64,000 nt of DNA. It comes from Flavobacterium sp. 90 (GTDB lineage Bacteria > Bacteroidota > Bacteroidia > Flavobacteriales > Flavobacteriaceae). The stretch's first letter is position 1; each line of letters starts with the position of its first letter. The DNA is taken from NCBI RefSeq assembly GCF_004339525.1, contig NZ_SMGE01000001.1:5580001-5644000 (forward strand), written 5' to 3'. Both the position numbers and the translations under genes were made by a program. This document shows, piece by piece, positions 1 to 7,724 of this stretch. Under the pieces are notes generated by a model. It saw only the letters and a program-made list of their open reading frames with translations. It was not told the origin of the DNA and did no database searches.

Positions 1-87
1 GAGTAAAGTAGAAACCTGTTAACTGCAATTGTTTTAACACATAAAACATTGCCCCGAAGTGCAATTTCATTAAGTTAAGCTAAAAAA

Positions 88-205
88 AATCAGTATTTAT
101 CTGCGTTTTTACGAAGTAAATCTGTTTTATCCGCGTCAAAATTAGACACTGATTTTACTGATTCGCTAAAGCGAAAACGCTGACAAAAACTGATTTTTCT
201 ATTTA
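88..205. repeat. Degenerate copy of the 'ATCCGCG...GCGAATCAGTGTCATCCGCG' dispersed repeat
   Basis: Non-coding DNA at the left edge (1-287) holds a degenerate member of a repeat also found at about 14565-14715 and 54189-54240. The shared words are ACTGATTCGCTAAAGCGAAA and its relatives, 'ATCCGCGT' and 'CTGCGTTTT'. I see no open reading frame or RNA gene in 1-287. Function unknown. Confidence 0.5.
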
Positions 206-287
206 CTTTCTTGATAAAATCTATGTTTCTATGTGTTTAATTTTTTTTTTAGGCATTATATCCAACGGGCTAGAGTAGAAGTAATAG

Positions 288-1001
288 TTAATAAGTAGCA
301 TTTATTCTAATACTGGCTTTTATAAGTGCTAAGCCTTTTACAGCATCAATGTGGAAGTCTTTTGGCTGATGGTGTTTGTTCTCAGAAACGAGCTTTATAA
401 ATTCGTCACCTTTCTCAGATTTTTGAATCCATTTTACCATTACAAATTCTTCGCCTTCATCATTAACTAAGGAAATCAGGTACATTTCGCCCCAATAAAT
501 ATTCCCGATCGAAGTGGTGATTTTTTTATATATAATGATATCTCCTGATTTTAGCAACGGATACATACTATCGCTGCTTACATAAACTGCGCCATCACAT
601 TTTGGTAAATTTGGTACAGTAATCTGATCGATTAACTTCTCCGTACTTTCGTCATCAAATAATGTTGATGCGGATGCGTGAACGTCAAAAAGTGGTATAT
701 TTTGCTTTTGATATTTGTCTTCTTCTGATGGAGATTCGTTTACAAAATTATTATGCTCGTTATTTAAATTTTCAGTATAAATCTGATTTTTAATCATTTT
801 TTGCTTTCCTGTAAGCAACCAGACTGGATTTAAATCTAAACAATTGTCTATTATCTTATTGAAGACGTCTTCTCCTAAATTTCCATTTCTTTTTAATTGG
901 GTACCTAAATATCCATTGGACAAGCCATTCTCCTTCTCAAATCGAGTTGGCTTAATTCCTTTGTAATCAAGGTATTGATAGAGTCTTTCAATTGCTTTCA
1001 T
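288..1001 (-). CDS. CI/LexA-like transcriptional repressor, HTH plus S24 peptidase domain
   Basis: This is a 237-aa two-domain regulator. Residues 1-68 look like a phage CI-type helix-turn-helix ('KPTRFEKENGLSNGYLGTQL'). Residues ~103-237 are an S24 (LexA/UmuD) fold with the catalytic serine in SDSMYP (Ser145) and a candidate catalytic lysine at Lys190 (VMVKWIQ). The usual Ala-Gly self-cleavage site is not evident; the linker reads FDVHASAST, so RecA-stimulated autocleavage is uncertain. It faces the 64-aa gene at 1088 across an 86-bp gap holding a TGTTCC-N7-GGAACA palindrome, a likely operator. No phage structural genes lie nearby, so this may be a domesticated or stress-response repressor. 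The family call is secure; the target genes are inferred. Confidence 0.85.
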   Translation of the reverse strand: MKAIERLYQYLDYKGIKPTRFEKENGLSNGYLGTQLKRNGNLGEDVFNKIIDNCLDLNPVWLLTGKQKMIKNQIYTENLNNEHNNFVNESPSEEDKYQKQNIPLFDVHASASTLFDDESTEKLIDQITVPNLPKCDGAVYVSSDSMYPLLKSGDIIIYKKITTSIGNIYWGEMYLISLVNDEGEEFVMVKWIQKSEKGDEFIKLVSENKHHQPKDFHIDAVKGLALIKASIRINATY

Positions 1002-1053
1002 AAAATATAAGAAAATATTTACTAAACCTTGCTATTTTGTAGACTATTGTTTA

Positions 1054-1061
1054 TACATTTG
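1054..1061 (+). promoter_or_regulatory. -7 promoter element TACATTTG of the 64-aa gene
   Basis: TACATTTG matches the Bacteroidota -7 consensus TAnnTTTG, with a TTG 22 nt upstream (1029-1031) as a possible -33 element. It lies 26 nt before the ATG at 1088 and overlaps the left end of the operator palindrome at 1060-1078. Confidence 0.6.
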
Positions 1062-1078
1062 TTCCCGCAACAGGAACA
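1060..1078. promoter_or_regulatory. Palindromic operator TGTTCC-N7-GGAACA
   Basis: A perfect 6-bp inverted repeat with a 7-bp spacer overlaps the promoter of the rightward 64-aa gene. It sits between the repressor gene and that small gene. By analogy with CI/LexA-type regulators it is the expected binding site of the S24 repressor; this is inference from position and symmetry only. Confidence 0.5.
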
Positions 1079-1087
1079 GACAAGGCA

Positions 1088-1282
1088 ATGGACAAAGAAA
1101 CGAAAAAGAAAAACATTTACAACACAGAAATCCTTAATCGTATCAAAGAAAAATACGGTTTATCAAAAAGATTTATCACAATGAGCCTTTCCGGTGACCG
1201 AAAAAGTGAAATGACAGACACTGTAAGAAAGGATTACAAAAAGATGGAAATTGCAATTGCAGCGCTTCTTAAAACGCTTTAA
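1088..1282 (+). CDS. Small basic protein, possible Cro-like DNA-binding partner of the S24 repressor
   Basis: This is a 64-aa, Lys/Arg-rich protein divergent from the S24 repressor gene. The middle segment (EILNRIKEKYGLSKRFITMS, then LSGDRKSE) is compatible with a helix-turn-helix, and the tail is helical. I do not recognise a named family. A -7 box, a candidate operator and a downstream hairpin terminator (1387-1423) support it as a real gene. The arrangement resembles a CI/Cro pair, but DNA binding is inferred. It could instead be an antirepressor or an unrelated small protein. Confidence 0.6.
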   Translation: MDKETKKKNIYNTEILNRIKEKYGLSKRFITMSLSGDRKSEMTDTVRKDYKKMEIAIAALLKTL

Positions 1283-1386
1283 AAAAATAGAATAATTTCA
1301 ATATTACCACACATAATAAGCTAATAATATCAAAATAACTTAATTCTTTGATTTAGAGAATTTCAATCACTAATCTCTAAATCGAA

Positions 1387-1423
1387 AGCCTCCTTAACCT
1401 TGGATTTTGGAGGCTCTTTTTTT
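1387..1423 (+). terminator. Rho-independent terminator
   Basis: AGCCTCC (1387-1393) pairs with GGAGGCT (1409-1415) around a 15-nt loop, followed by CTTTTTTTATT. It lies about 105 nt downstream of the 64-aa gene and fits plus-strand termination. Confidence 0.7.
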
Positions 1424-1478
1424 ATTCTAATGTTTCAATTTTCTGTTTCGCTTATAGCAGAATATCTATTGCGTTAGT

Positions 1479-3065
1479 TTATAAGGTTATAAAGTCCTCA
1501 CTATTAATTTGTTCCAAGAAATGAGAATCGTGCGAAACTACAATTAGAGAACCTTGATATTCATTAATTGCTTTGGTCAGGATCTCAATATTCTGAATAT
1601 CCAAATTATTTGTGGGTTCATCTAAAACAATAATATCCGGAGATTCTTTGTTTATGGTAAGACAACAAAGCATTAATCGCATTTTTTCGCCTCCGCTTAG
1701 AGCAAAACAAGGCTTATCCCAATCTTCTCTGGAAAATAAGAAGCGATTAAGCCGCATTTTAATTTCATGTTCTTCTAATCCTGATGTGTTGAAATACTGA
1801 GCCTGATCGTAAACTTTAAGCTGATTTTGAATTAAAGAATAATCCTGATCGATGTAAATAGATTTGTTATCAGCTCTGAAAACCGTTCCAATTTGCGGAT
1901 TAAGTTCTCCTAATATAATTTTTATCAAAGTCGTTTTGCCGGAACCATTCGCACCTTTCAATGCAATTCTATTCCCGCTGATGATTTCGATATCTAAATT
2001 CTCTTTCCAAAGAAGTTGTTCTTTATATTTAAAATTAATTTCAGTAGCCTTAAAAAGCACTTTTCCTTTGTGTAACACAGAGTTATCAAAACCTATTTTC
2101 ATTTGATCAATATCTGGTATAGAAGAGTGCAATTCGCGTAATTCCTGCGAAATACCATCTATCTTTTCTGCATGAACTCCTTTTAGTTTCGAACTGCTAT
2201 TTTCAGCATTATTACGCAGCGTATTCATCATGATTCTTGCAACTCCGGATTTCTCTTGTTTCTTTTTGCCTCGAGCGTCTAGTTTTTGCTGTCTTTCTAA
2301 TGTTTCACGTTCTTTTTCGCGGGCTTTTCGCAGTGCTTTTTCTTTGGAATGCAAATCCTGATTTAAAGCATTAATTTCGATTTGCTTTTGCTCAGCATAA
2401 AAATCGTAATTTCCGCCATACACATTAACGTCGTGTTTACTTAATTCGTAAGTTGTATTGAGTTTGTTAAGCAAACTTCTGTCGTGACTCACAATTAATA
2501 AAGTACTTGACGTTGACTCAATAAAATCATACAATAATTCTCTGGCAGTTGTATCAAGATGATTGCTGGGTTCATCCATCAAAACCAGTTCCGGCTGATG
2601 AATTAGAATACCGGCAAGAAAGATTTTTGTCTTTTGTCCGCCACTTAAAGTATTCATTTTTGACATTAAATCTAAATCTTCAAGTTTCCAGTATTTTAAA
2701 GCATTATCGCAACGTTCTTCAATGGTCCAGTCATCGTTTAGAATGTTTAGATTTTCTTCGGTAACATTTCCTTCGATTATCTCTTTAAATGCTTTAAGTT
2801 TATCGGCAATACGCAATGCTTCGGCAATTGTAAGTTCGTTGTATTGCCCAAAAATCTGCGGAATATAATAGGGTTCAGAACCTAATCTCAACTCTCCGTT
2901 TAAAGGTTCTGATTCGCCGGCAATAATCTTAAGCAAAGTCGATTTTCCTGAACCGTTATTACCAATTAATGCAATTTTTTCGTGATTGTTTACAGTAAAA
3001 CTGATGTTGTCAAATAACAATTCCTTGTTATTGTGTTTATATGAAATGTTTTGTAGAATAAGCAT
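1479..3065 (-). CDS. ABC-F family ATPase (ribosome-associated, possible antibiotic-resistance type)
   Basis: This 528-aa soluble protein carries two ABC ATPase domains in tandem and no membrane segment, the ABC-F plan. Walker A motifs are GNNGSGKS (35-42) and GANGSGKT (371-378). Signature motifs are LSGGQKTK and LSGGEKMRL, and the Walker B/D-loops are DEPSNHLD and DEPTNNLD. A charged linker rich in Lys/Glu/Arg (about 225-285) joins the domains. ABC-F proteins bind the ribosomal E site and either tune translation or dislodge ribosome-targeting antibiotics. The two-domain layout without an Uup-type C-terminal coiled coil is like the Lsa/Vga/Msr group, but sequence alone does not prove resistance. 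It is monocistronic, with long gaps on both sides. Confidence 0.9.
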   Translation of the reverse strand: MLILQNISYKHNNKELLFDNISFTVNNHEKIALIGNNGSGKSTLLKIIAGESEPLNGELRLGSEPYYIPQIFGQYNELTIAEALRIADKLKAFKEIIEGNVTEENLNILNDDWTIEERCDNALKYWKLEDLDLMSKMNTLSGGQKTKIFLAGILIHQPELVLMDEPSNHLDTTARELLYDFIESTSSTLLIVSHDRSLLNKLNTTYELSKHDVNVYGGNYDFYAEQKQIEINALNQDLHSKEKALRKAREKERETLERQQKLDARGKKKQEKSGVARIMMNTLRNNAENSSSKLKGVHAEKIDGISQELRELHSSIPDIDQMKIGFDNSVLHKGKVLFKATEINFKYKEQLLWKENLDIEIISGNRIALKGANGSGKTTLIKIILGELNPQIGTVFRADNKSIYIDQDYSLIQNQLKVYDQAQYFNTSGLEEHEIKMRLNRFLFSREDWDKPCFALSGGEKMRLMLCCLTINKESPDIIVLDEPTNNLDIQNIEILTKAINEYQGSLIVVSHDSHFLEQINSEDFITL

Positions 3066-3231
3066 AATTTCTTTCTCTAAAGATGAATAAATTGAGCCAC
3101 CACAAATTGCGGTTTACTCTCTAAATTGCCTGAAAGAAATTATTTTTCACATAAAGAAATGCTTTAGTTATTAGCTTTGTAAAGATATAATTTTATACGA
3201 AAGCTTGCAAAAGGTGAAAAAAGTTTTTTTC

Positions 3232-3370
3232 GCCGCGAATTTCACGAATTTACTTGAATTTTTATTTTGATTGTGCAATTGAATAAATCTGTACGAATCT
3301 GTGCAATCTGTGGCAAACTTTTTAATCGGTTTCAAGGTAAAAATTCGCATAAATTCGTGAAATTTGTGGC
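3232..3370. repeat. Inverted-repeat element of the 'GCCACGAATTNCACAAATTT' family
   Basis: The left arm 3232-3251 (GCCGCGAATTTCACGAATTT) is matched by the reverse complement of 3351-3370 with a few mismatches, and related half-copies lie inside ('CTGTGCAATCTGTGGC'). The same family forms a hairpin at 17562-17620. The 82-codon frame crossing it is repeat-derived and not called as a gene. Confidence 0.7.
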
Positions 3371-3393
3371 AAACTCTTTTTATATATAAAACA

Positions 3394-3429
3394 AAAAACC
3401 ATATTGCTTTTGGGTACAATATGGTTTTT
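3394..3429 (-). terminator. Terminator after the small lipoprotein gene
   Basis: AAAAACCATATTG (3394-3406) is perfectly complementary to CAATATGGTTTTT (3417-3429) with a 10-nt loop. On the minus strand the stem ends in a U-run, 40 nt past the stop codon at 3470. Confidence 0.75.
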
Positions 3430-3469
3430 GGTTAAATATTTTGAGTTCATAAACAATGAACTTTGATGG

Positions 3470-3838
3470 TTATATTTTGCTAAGCGTGAGCTTCATTTCT
3501 TTACTATCCAGTACCAGTTTGTCTTCTGTTATAGTACTTTCGCAAGGATATGGAGTACCAGTTTCATCTTTAATTACTAAACTTTTTCCTCCTTTTGTCA
3601 AAGCATAAGTACCATTATTGATTTCGCTCTGCAAATATCCGGTTACATGCCCGTCTTTAGTGAAGGTTAATGTTCCCTGAGTTAGAATTACATTTTTAAT
3701 AGAATCAGTGATAGGCATTTTTGGCTCAACAGCGGTAACTTTCCAAGAGTTCACCAATTCATTTCTACTCTTATGACATGAAATCATTAATACTGCCACC
3801 ATTGCAATTCCGAAGATAAATAATTTAGATTTTTTCAT
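3470..3838 (-). CDS. Small lipoprotein, lipocalin-like fold
   Basis: This 122-aa protein has a lipoprotein signal peptide (MKKSKLFIFGIAMVAVLMISC, lipobox LMIS-C). The mature part has the pattern of small Bacteroidota lipocalin-like proteins: 'LVNSWKVTAVEP', then 'GTLTFTKDGHVTGYLQ' and 'NNGTYALTKGGKSLVI', ending in 'EDKLVLDSKEMKLTLSK'. It probably sits on the inner leaflet of the outer membrane or in the periplasm. The ligand is unknown. It is monocistronic and followed by its own terminator. Confidence 0.8.
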   Translation of the reverse strand: MKKSKLFIFGIAMVAVLMISCHKSRNELVNSWKVTAVEPKMPITDSIKNVILTQGTLTFTKDGHVTGYLQSEINNGTYALTKGGKSLVIKDETGTPYPCESTITEDKLVLDSKEMKLTLSKI

Positions 3839-4019
3839 GATTTTGTGATTAAAGTTAAACTACAGAAAATTACAAAAATTTTTCTAATTAAAAATCTAAA
3901 AATCAAATATTTATAAATAACCAGGATTTGAATATGGAATTTTAAATTAAAATGACGTTTTTAATAAGAAGATAAAAAGAAAACATTGACGCCAATATAT
4001 TTTACAAACATTGATTATC

Positions 4020-4153
4020 GTAGAGTCGCACAGCAATGCGTCTCCGCAAAGATTAGACACAATGATCAAGCACAGAGAATAGAACATAGAGAATAGAACA
4101 TAGAGAATAGAACATAGAGAATAGATATTAGACGCACTGCTGTGCGCCTCTAC
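4020..4153. repeat. 134-bp composite element: 24-bp inverted ends around a 14-bp minisatellite
   Basis: The left end 4020-4043 (GTAGAGTCGCACAGCAATGC...) and right end 4130-4153 are inverted copies differing at 2 of 24 positions. Between them AGAGAATAGAACAT is repeated from 4074 to 4129 (three exact 14-bp units and one diverged). A solo copy of the 24-bp end lies at 8773-8796. The terminal sequence is itself a hairpin (GCGCAC-AGCA-GTGCGT). It resembles a MITE-like or REP-like element. No transposase is present. Confidence 0.75.
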
Positions 4154-4177
4154 AGAAAACCTTTGAACCTTTGAACC

Positions 4178-5110
4178 TTAATTTAAAGTTAACGCTCCCA
4201 AAATCTCTTCGTACAAAAATGGTCCTCCGGGATATTTCGCTGTATAATCCAGATTCATCCAAACCTGACCGCGATCATCAACGTGGTAATGTATTTTTTT
4301 GCCGTAACTTTCTTTGACAAAAAGCACGTTTTTAATCAAATAGTTGACTTTCTCTAAATCGATTAAAGAACCAATTAATATTTCAGGATAAATATGTCCT
4401 TTTGTATGGATTAATCGTGGAGTTCCGCCAATAGAACGCACTGCTGCAGCCATTAGAATAGAATGATCGTCACAATCTCCGGAGAAATATTCTAACGATT
4501 CACTTGCTGTCGCAATATAATCACCTTCTTTTGGGTCGTTGACATAATTCCAACGGCTATTAATCTCTTTAAAGACTGCAAAACACTGAATAATGGTTCT
4601 GTAATCAGAATATCCTTTTATACCTTTAAAATGCTTTGTAGTTGCCATAATAGCAAAATTCCGGACTTTTGGATTCTGATATTCGATGGCATTTATGATT
4701 TTTGATTTATTTGGAAACGGAAGCAACTTTGCCACAATAATATCCTGCGGAAAAGGATTATCAGACATTGTATAAATCATTGAATTATAATCCTCGGAAA
4801 TCTCACTGAAGCCATAATTCCCGATAACAGTTCCGTAAACTAAAATCAATAAATAAACCGCGATACACAATATTATAATCGTTCGCAACAGCATTAAAAG
4901 AAAGAAAACTGCAGCAAAAACAAATATAAAAATGAATACACGATCTAAGTTAAAAGCCCAATTTAAATCAATTAAATTCTGGTGTAAAATGATAAAAATC
5001 GGGATTGTGATCAAAAGACTCAATATCATAATAATAACCCTATCCCAAGGTGATTTCACCTGTAACCTGGATTTTAATTGCGGAAAGTCAATTTTAGGGA
5101 ATTTTATCAT
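4178..5110 (-). CDS. Membrane-anchored transglutaminase-like protein
   Basis: I start this gene at the ATG at 5110 (310 aa); the longer frame begins with TTG at 5119. The N-terminal third has hydrophobic helices (VIIMILSLLITIPIFIIL; VFIFIFVFAAVFFLLMLL; IIILCIAVYLLILVYG), so it is a membrane protein. The C-terminal part contains a transglutaminase-like core: EYFSGDCDDHSILMAAAVRS with the candidate nucleophilic Cys, then GHIYPEILIG and 'YHVDDRGQVWMNLDYT' bringing the His and Asp of a Cys-His-Asp triad. The family includes proteases and uncharacterised enzymes; the substrate is unknown. Its ATG lies 20 nt after the stop of the upstream binding-protein gene, so the two may be cotranscribed. Confidence 0.75.
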   Translation of the reverse strand: MIKFPKIDFPQLKSRLQVKSPWDRVIIMILSLLITIPIFIILHQNLIDLNWAFNLDRVFIFIFVFAAVFFLLMLLRTIIILCIAVYLLILVYGTVIGNYGFSEISEDYNSMIYTMSDNPFPQDIIVAKLLPFPNKSKIINAIEYQNPKVRNFAIMATTKHFKGIKGYSDYRTIIQCFAVFKEINSRWNYVNDPKEGDYIATASESLEYFSGDCDDHSILMAAAVRSIGGTPRLIHTKGHIYPEILIGSLIDLEKVNYLIKNVLFVKESYGKKIHYHVDDRGQVWMNLDYTAKYPGGPFLYEEILGALTLN

Positions 5111-5130
5111 AAGAATCAAAAGCAGTTTTT

Positions 5131-5982
5131 TTACAGTGCTTTTACCGTTTCAACAAAAGTACTTTTTTTATCAATAATACCTAGGTCAAATAATTGATTT
5201 TGAATTTTAATAAATGCTTTTTCGCTCAAATGCTTTTGAGACCATTGTGTAAGCTTTAACCATTCCTGAATGTCTTCTAATTTTTGATTAAAAAGCTCCG
5301 ATAAAGTTTTATCAATATCAGGAATCTGAGTAAAATCGTGCGTTGTATTGTTTATAATTTCAAGGATTTTTTCGACAGTTTTTGGATTCTTTTTCAAGAA
5401 TTCGTCGCGAACGGTAATCACAAATGACGGCCATGGAGTAGGGCAGTCGCCAACACGTCTAAAAACGCCTTTATCAACAAGAGGTTTCGTCATAAAACGT
5501 TCCCACATAAAATAATCAGCAGTTCCGTTTGTCAGTGCTTCAACAGCTCCATCGATAGTATTTATAATTTCAAACTGTAAATTATCTGTTTCCCAGCCCT
5601 GTTCATGTGCATTTACATACGCCATTAACTGAGATCCTGACCCAATTCTTGAAATCGCAACTTTCTTATCTTTAAGATCATTTATAGTATGAAAATCTGA
5701 TTTTGCAGCAACATGAATTCCCCAAATTAAAGGCGATTGCACATAAATCTGAACAATTTTACTTGGATTTCCAGCAACAATATCCTTTACAATTCCTTCC
5801 GTTAAAATAACCGCTATATCAGCTTCTCCATCACGCAGCATCTGACACATTTTACCAGTACCTTCCGGAATATTTTTCCATTGTAAATCAATGTTTTCAG
5901 CTTCAAATTCGCCATTTTCAATGCATAGATGCCATGGCAAATTGAAGTGTTCAGGAACACCTACAATTTTTACAGTTTTCAT
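5131..5982 (-). CDS. Orphan periplasmic-binding-protein-like protein without signal peptide (Ca3427/NMT1-like)
   Basis: This 283-aa protein has a type-2 periplasmic binding fold of the nitrate/sulfonate/NMT1-THI5 kind ('GEADIAVILTEGIVKDIVAG', 'DLKDKKVAISRIGSGSQLMA', 'ALTNGTADYFMWERFMTKPL'). It starts directly with MKTVKIVGVPEHFNLPWHLC, with no signal peptide or lipobox, so it is predicted cytosolic. No permease or ATPase gene lies next to it. From memory this matches the Ca3427-like PBP2 subgroup shared by fungi and bacteria, whose members also lack export signals. The ligand is unknown. It probably shares a transcript with the transglutaminase-like gene. Confidence 0.75.
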   Translation of the reverse strand: MKTVKIVGVPEHFNLPWHLCIENGEFEAENIDLQWKNIPEGTGKMCQMLRDGEADIAVILTEGIVKDIVAGNPSKIVQIYVQSPLIWGIHVAAKSDFHTINDLKDKKVAISRIGSGSQLMAYVNAHEQGWETDNLQFEIINTIDGAVEALTNGTADYFMWERFMTKPLVDKGVFRRVGDCPTPWPSFVITVRDEFLKKNPKTVEKILEIINNTTHDFTQIPDIDKTLSELFNQKLEDIQEWLKLTQWSQKHLSEKAFIKIQNQLFDLGIIDKKSTFVETVKAL

Positions 5983-6046
5983 TATAGTTTAAGTTTAAGT
6001 TAAGTTTGGTATGCGTATTATAAGTTTGTTTGTGTTTTATTTAGGT

Positions 6047-6520
6047 TTAGTTTTTTAATAAATCTGCACGGTGTTTTTCAGAAAGACAAGGTTCTGCAAA
6101 TTCTATTACTGAATTTGATTCATACTCATCTAAAATGCTTTTTACGATCGAATAATCGACTTCTTTTGTAATTTCGGCAGCAAGAAATGTCTCGTTTAGA
6201 CTTTCTGAAATGCAATTAATTGATTTTAATTTTTCTCTGATTATTTCTTTATCAAAACCTTCGTCTAAAATTAAAATCTGAACAATTGAATTTCCGGAAC
6301 TTTCAATTGTTTCTCTATGAATAAAGCACTTTTCGGTTTCATCATATTCTGCACGAAAAATATCATCCGTAGCAATCAAAGGTCCAAAAAATGGAATATT
6401 ATCCAATTTATAATATCCTTTTTCTAAATCTATAATTTCAGCCCACATCGTTTCAGAAACTATTTCTTCGAGGTAAGTACTATAATATTTAAATAGGATT
6501 TTTTTATGCGTATCTGCCAT
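6047..6520 (-). CDS. DUF4265-like protein
   Basis: This 157-aa soluble protein has the pattern I associate with DUF4265: 'ETMWAEIIDLEKGYYKLDNI', then 'PFFGPLIATDDIFRAEYDE', followed by a C-terminal half with alternating beta and helix segments. No catalytic motif is visible and the function is unknown. It lies 76 nt upstream of the VOC gene's end and 64 nt after the binding-protein start, on the same strand, so it could belong to a loose transcription unit 7433-5131. Confidence 0.65.
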   Translation of the reverse strand: MADTHKKILFKYYSTYLEEIVSETMWAEIIDLEKGYYKLDNIPFFGPLIATDDIFRAEYDETEKCFIHRETIESSGNSIVQILILDEGFDKEIIREKLKSINCISESLNETFLAAEITKEVDYSIVKSILDEYESNSVIEFAEPCLSEKHRADLLKN

Positions 6521-6596
6521 TATTTCTTTTGTAATATTTTTTTTTTAAGCGCAATCTTTTTTTATTATCTAATTCTCAAATTAACTAATTATCTAA

Positions 6597-6989
6597 TTAG
6601 TTAATTTCATTTATTATTGCTTTCAACGGTGATACAACAATGCGATAACCATCAGGATCGAGAAACATTTTTCCGTTTTCATTCCAGAAAGGATTACTTG
6701 CAGTTATTATTGAAATGTTATTATGTAACAATTGGCTAATCAATACATCATAATCTATAATTGATTTTGGATAAAGTACAATTACATCGTCCTGATCAAA
6801 GGTATGATTGGCTTTTTCATGGGATTTTGTAAATTCAAAATGCCAGTCCAAACCGGATTTTCCAACAAAAACACCGTCATAATTATTATGATTCTGAAAG
6901 TCTCCTAATAGCTCAAAACCAAGAATATCAACATAAAAGTTTACAATTCTTTCTAAATCATCAGTATGTCGGGCAACTCTCAAAAACAT
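6597..6989 (-). CDS. VOC (glyoxalase/bleomycin-resistance) family protein
   Basis: This 130-aa protein has the vicinal-oxygen-chelate beta-alpha-beta-beta-beta layout: 'LRVARHTDDLERIVNFYVDI' then 'LGFELLGDF' at the N-terminus, 'GLDWHFEFTKSHE' in the middle and 'NPFWNENGKMFLDPDGYRIV' at the C-terminus. These motifs hold the usual metal-binding His/Glu positions. The substrate is unknown. It starts 3 nt after the DinB gene's stop codon, so the two are almost certainly cotranscribed and perhaps translationally coupled. Confidence 0.85.
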   Translation of the reverse strand: MFLRVARHTDDLERIVNFYVDILGFELLGDFQNHNNYDGVFVGKSGLDWHFEFTKSHEKANHTFDQDDVIVLYPKSIIDYDVLISQLLHNNISIITASNPFWNENGKMFLDPDGYRIVVSPLKAIINEIN

Positions 6990-6992
6990 AAT

Positions 6993-7433
6993 TTAAGCTT
7001 TTATCTGGTTTATATGATGTTCTAAATGTTCAACATAATCTGTCATCAGAAACTTTAAATCAATTACAGAACCGTCACTTAGCACAATTTCATAATCTAA
7101 AGCTTTCTCATCAACAGATTTCATAAGTCTGACAATCTGTTTATTAAGCACAAACCACAACTGCGTCAACTCGTCAATATCCATTGTTTGATATTGGTTT
7201 AAATTTACCAAATCTATTTGATTATATGGCCTGTGTTGATAAGGTTTTTCTACATAATTTATTTCTGTAAAACGAACCAGATTATGAATTGCAGAATCAA
7301 CCAAATGTCCTAAAACCTCTTTTTTAGACCATTTTCCAGGTTTTCTTTCTTCTAAAGTATTTTGATTTATTGTTGGAAAATAAGAACCATTTTCCAATAA
7401 TAATCTTTCAAATTTAAGAATAGCTTCTTGCAT
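6993..7433 (-). CDS. DinB-family putative metal-dependent hydrolase
   Basis: This 146-aa four-helix-bundle protein has the DinB-like pattern: 'WSKKEVLGHLVDSAIHNLVR' at the first metal-binding His, and 'MTDYVEHLEHHINQIKA' at the C-terminus with the other His residues. DinB/YfiT-like proteins bind Zn or Ni, and some are thiol transferases. Chemistry is not predictable here. The gene is immediately upstream of the VOC gene (3-nt spacing). A DinB-VOC pair suggests small-molecule detoxification, but that is inference. Confidence 0.85.
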   Translation of the reverse strand: MQEAILKFERLLLENGSYFPTINQNTLEERKPGKWSKKEVLGHLVDSAIHNLVRFTEINYVEKPYQHRPYNQIDLVNLNQYQTMDIDELTQLWFVLNKQIVRLMKSVDEKALDYEIVLSDGSVIDLKFLMTDYVEHLEHHINQIKA

Positions 7434-7460
7434 GAATAGTTATTTTTTATTGATTTCAGA

Positions 7461-7724
7461 TCAACCTTCTATTTTTTCAATCAAAATTATAAAACAGATA
7501 AAAAGCATAAATCCAGCAAATAAATTTTTCTGAGCAGTAGTAAATCCATTTTTGTCAATACTTTCATCATCATTATCCCAATAATAATCTAAACTTTTAG
7601 GATATTTTTCTTCGATTGATGCATTTAGAAGCTGAAAAAAACTCCATCTAAATAAACCTCCCATACCTAAAGTAAATTTTCTTAGCGGTTTAAAAATCAA
7701 ATGATCAAAGAAAAAAGTAAACAT
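7461..7724 (-). CDS. Small protein with one C-terminal membrane helix, unknown function
   Basis: This 87-aa protein has an aromatic N-terminal amphipathic part (MFTFFFDHLIFKPLRKFTLG) and a C-terminal hydrophobic helix (LFAGFMLFICFIILIEKIEG). The start codon overlaps the stop of the nucleoside phosphorylase gene by one base (TAATG), which implies translational coupling. I do not recognise the family. The tight overlap and intact frame argue that it is real. Confidence 0.65.
   Translation of the reverse strand: MFTFFFDHLIFKPLRKFTLGMGGLFRWSFFQLLNASIEEKYPKSLDYYWDNDDESIDKNGFTTAQKNLFAGFMLFICFIILIEKIEG

Noticed and set aside
3171..3419. 82-codon minus-strand frame
   Set aside because: It crosses the inverted-repeat element and a terminator hairpin, has no recognisable domain, and its codons follow the repeat.
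4074..4129. Possible CRISPR-like array (14-bp units)
   Set aside because: The units are directly adjacent with no spacers and no cas genes are near; it is a minisatellite inside a composite repeat.
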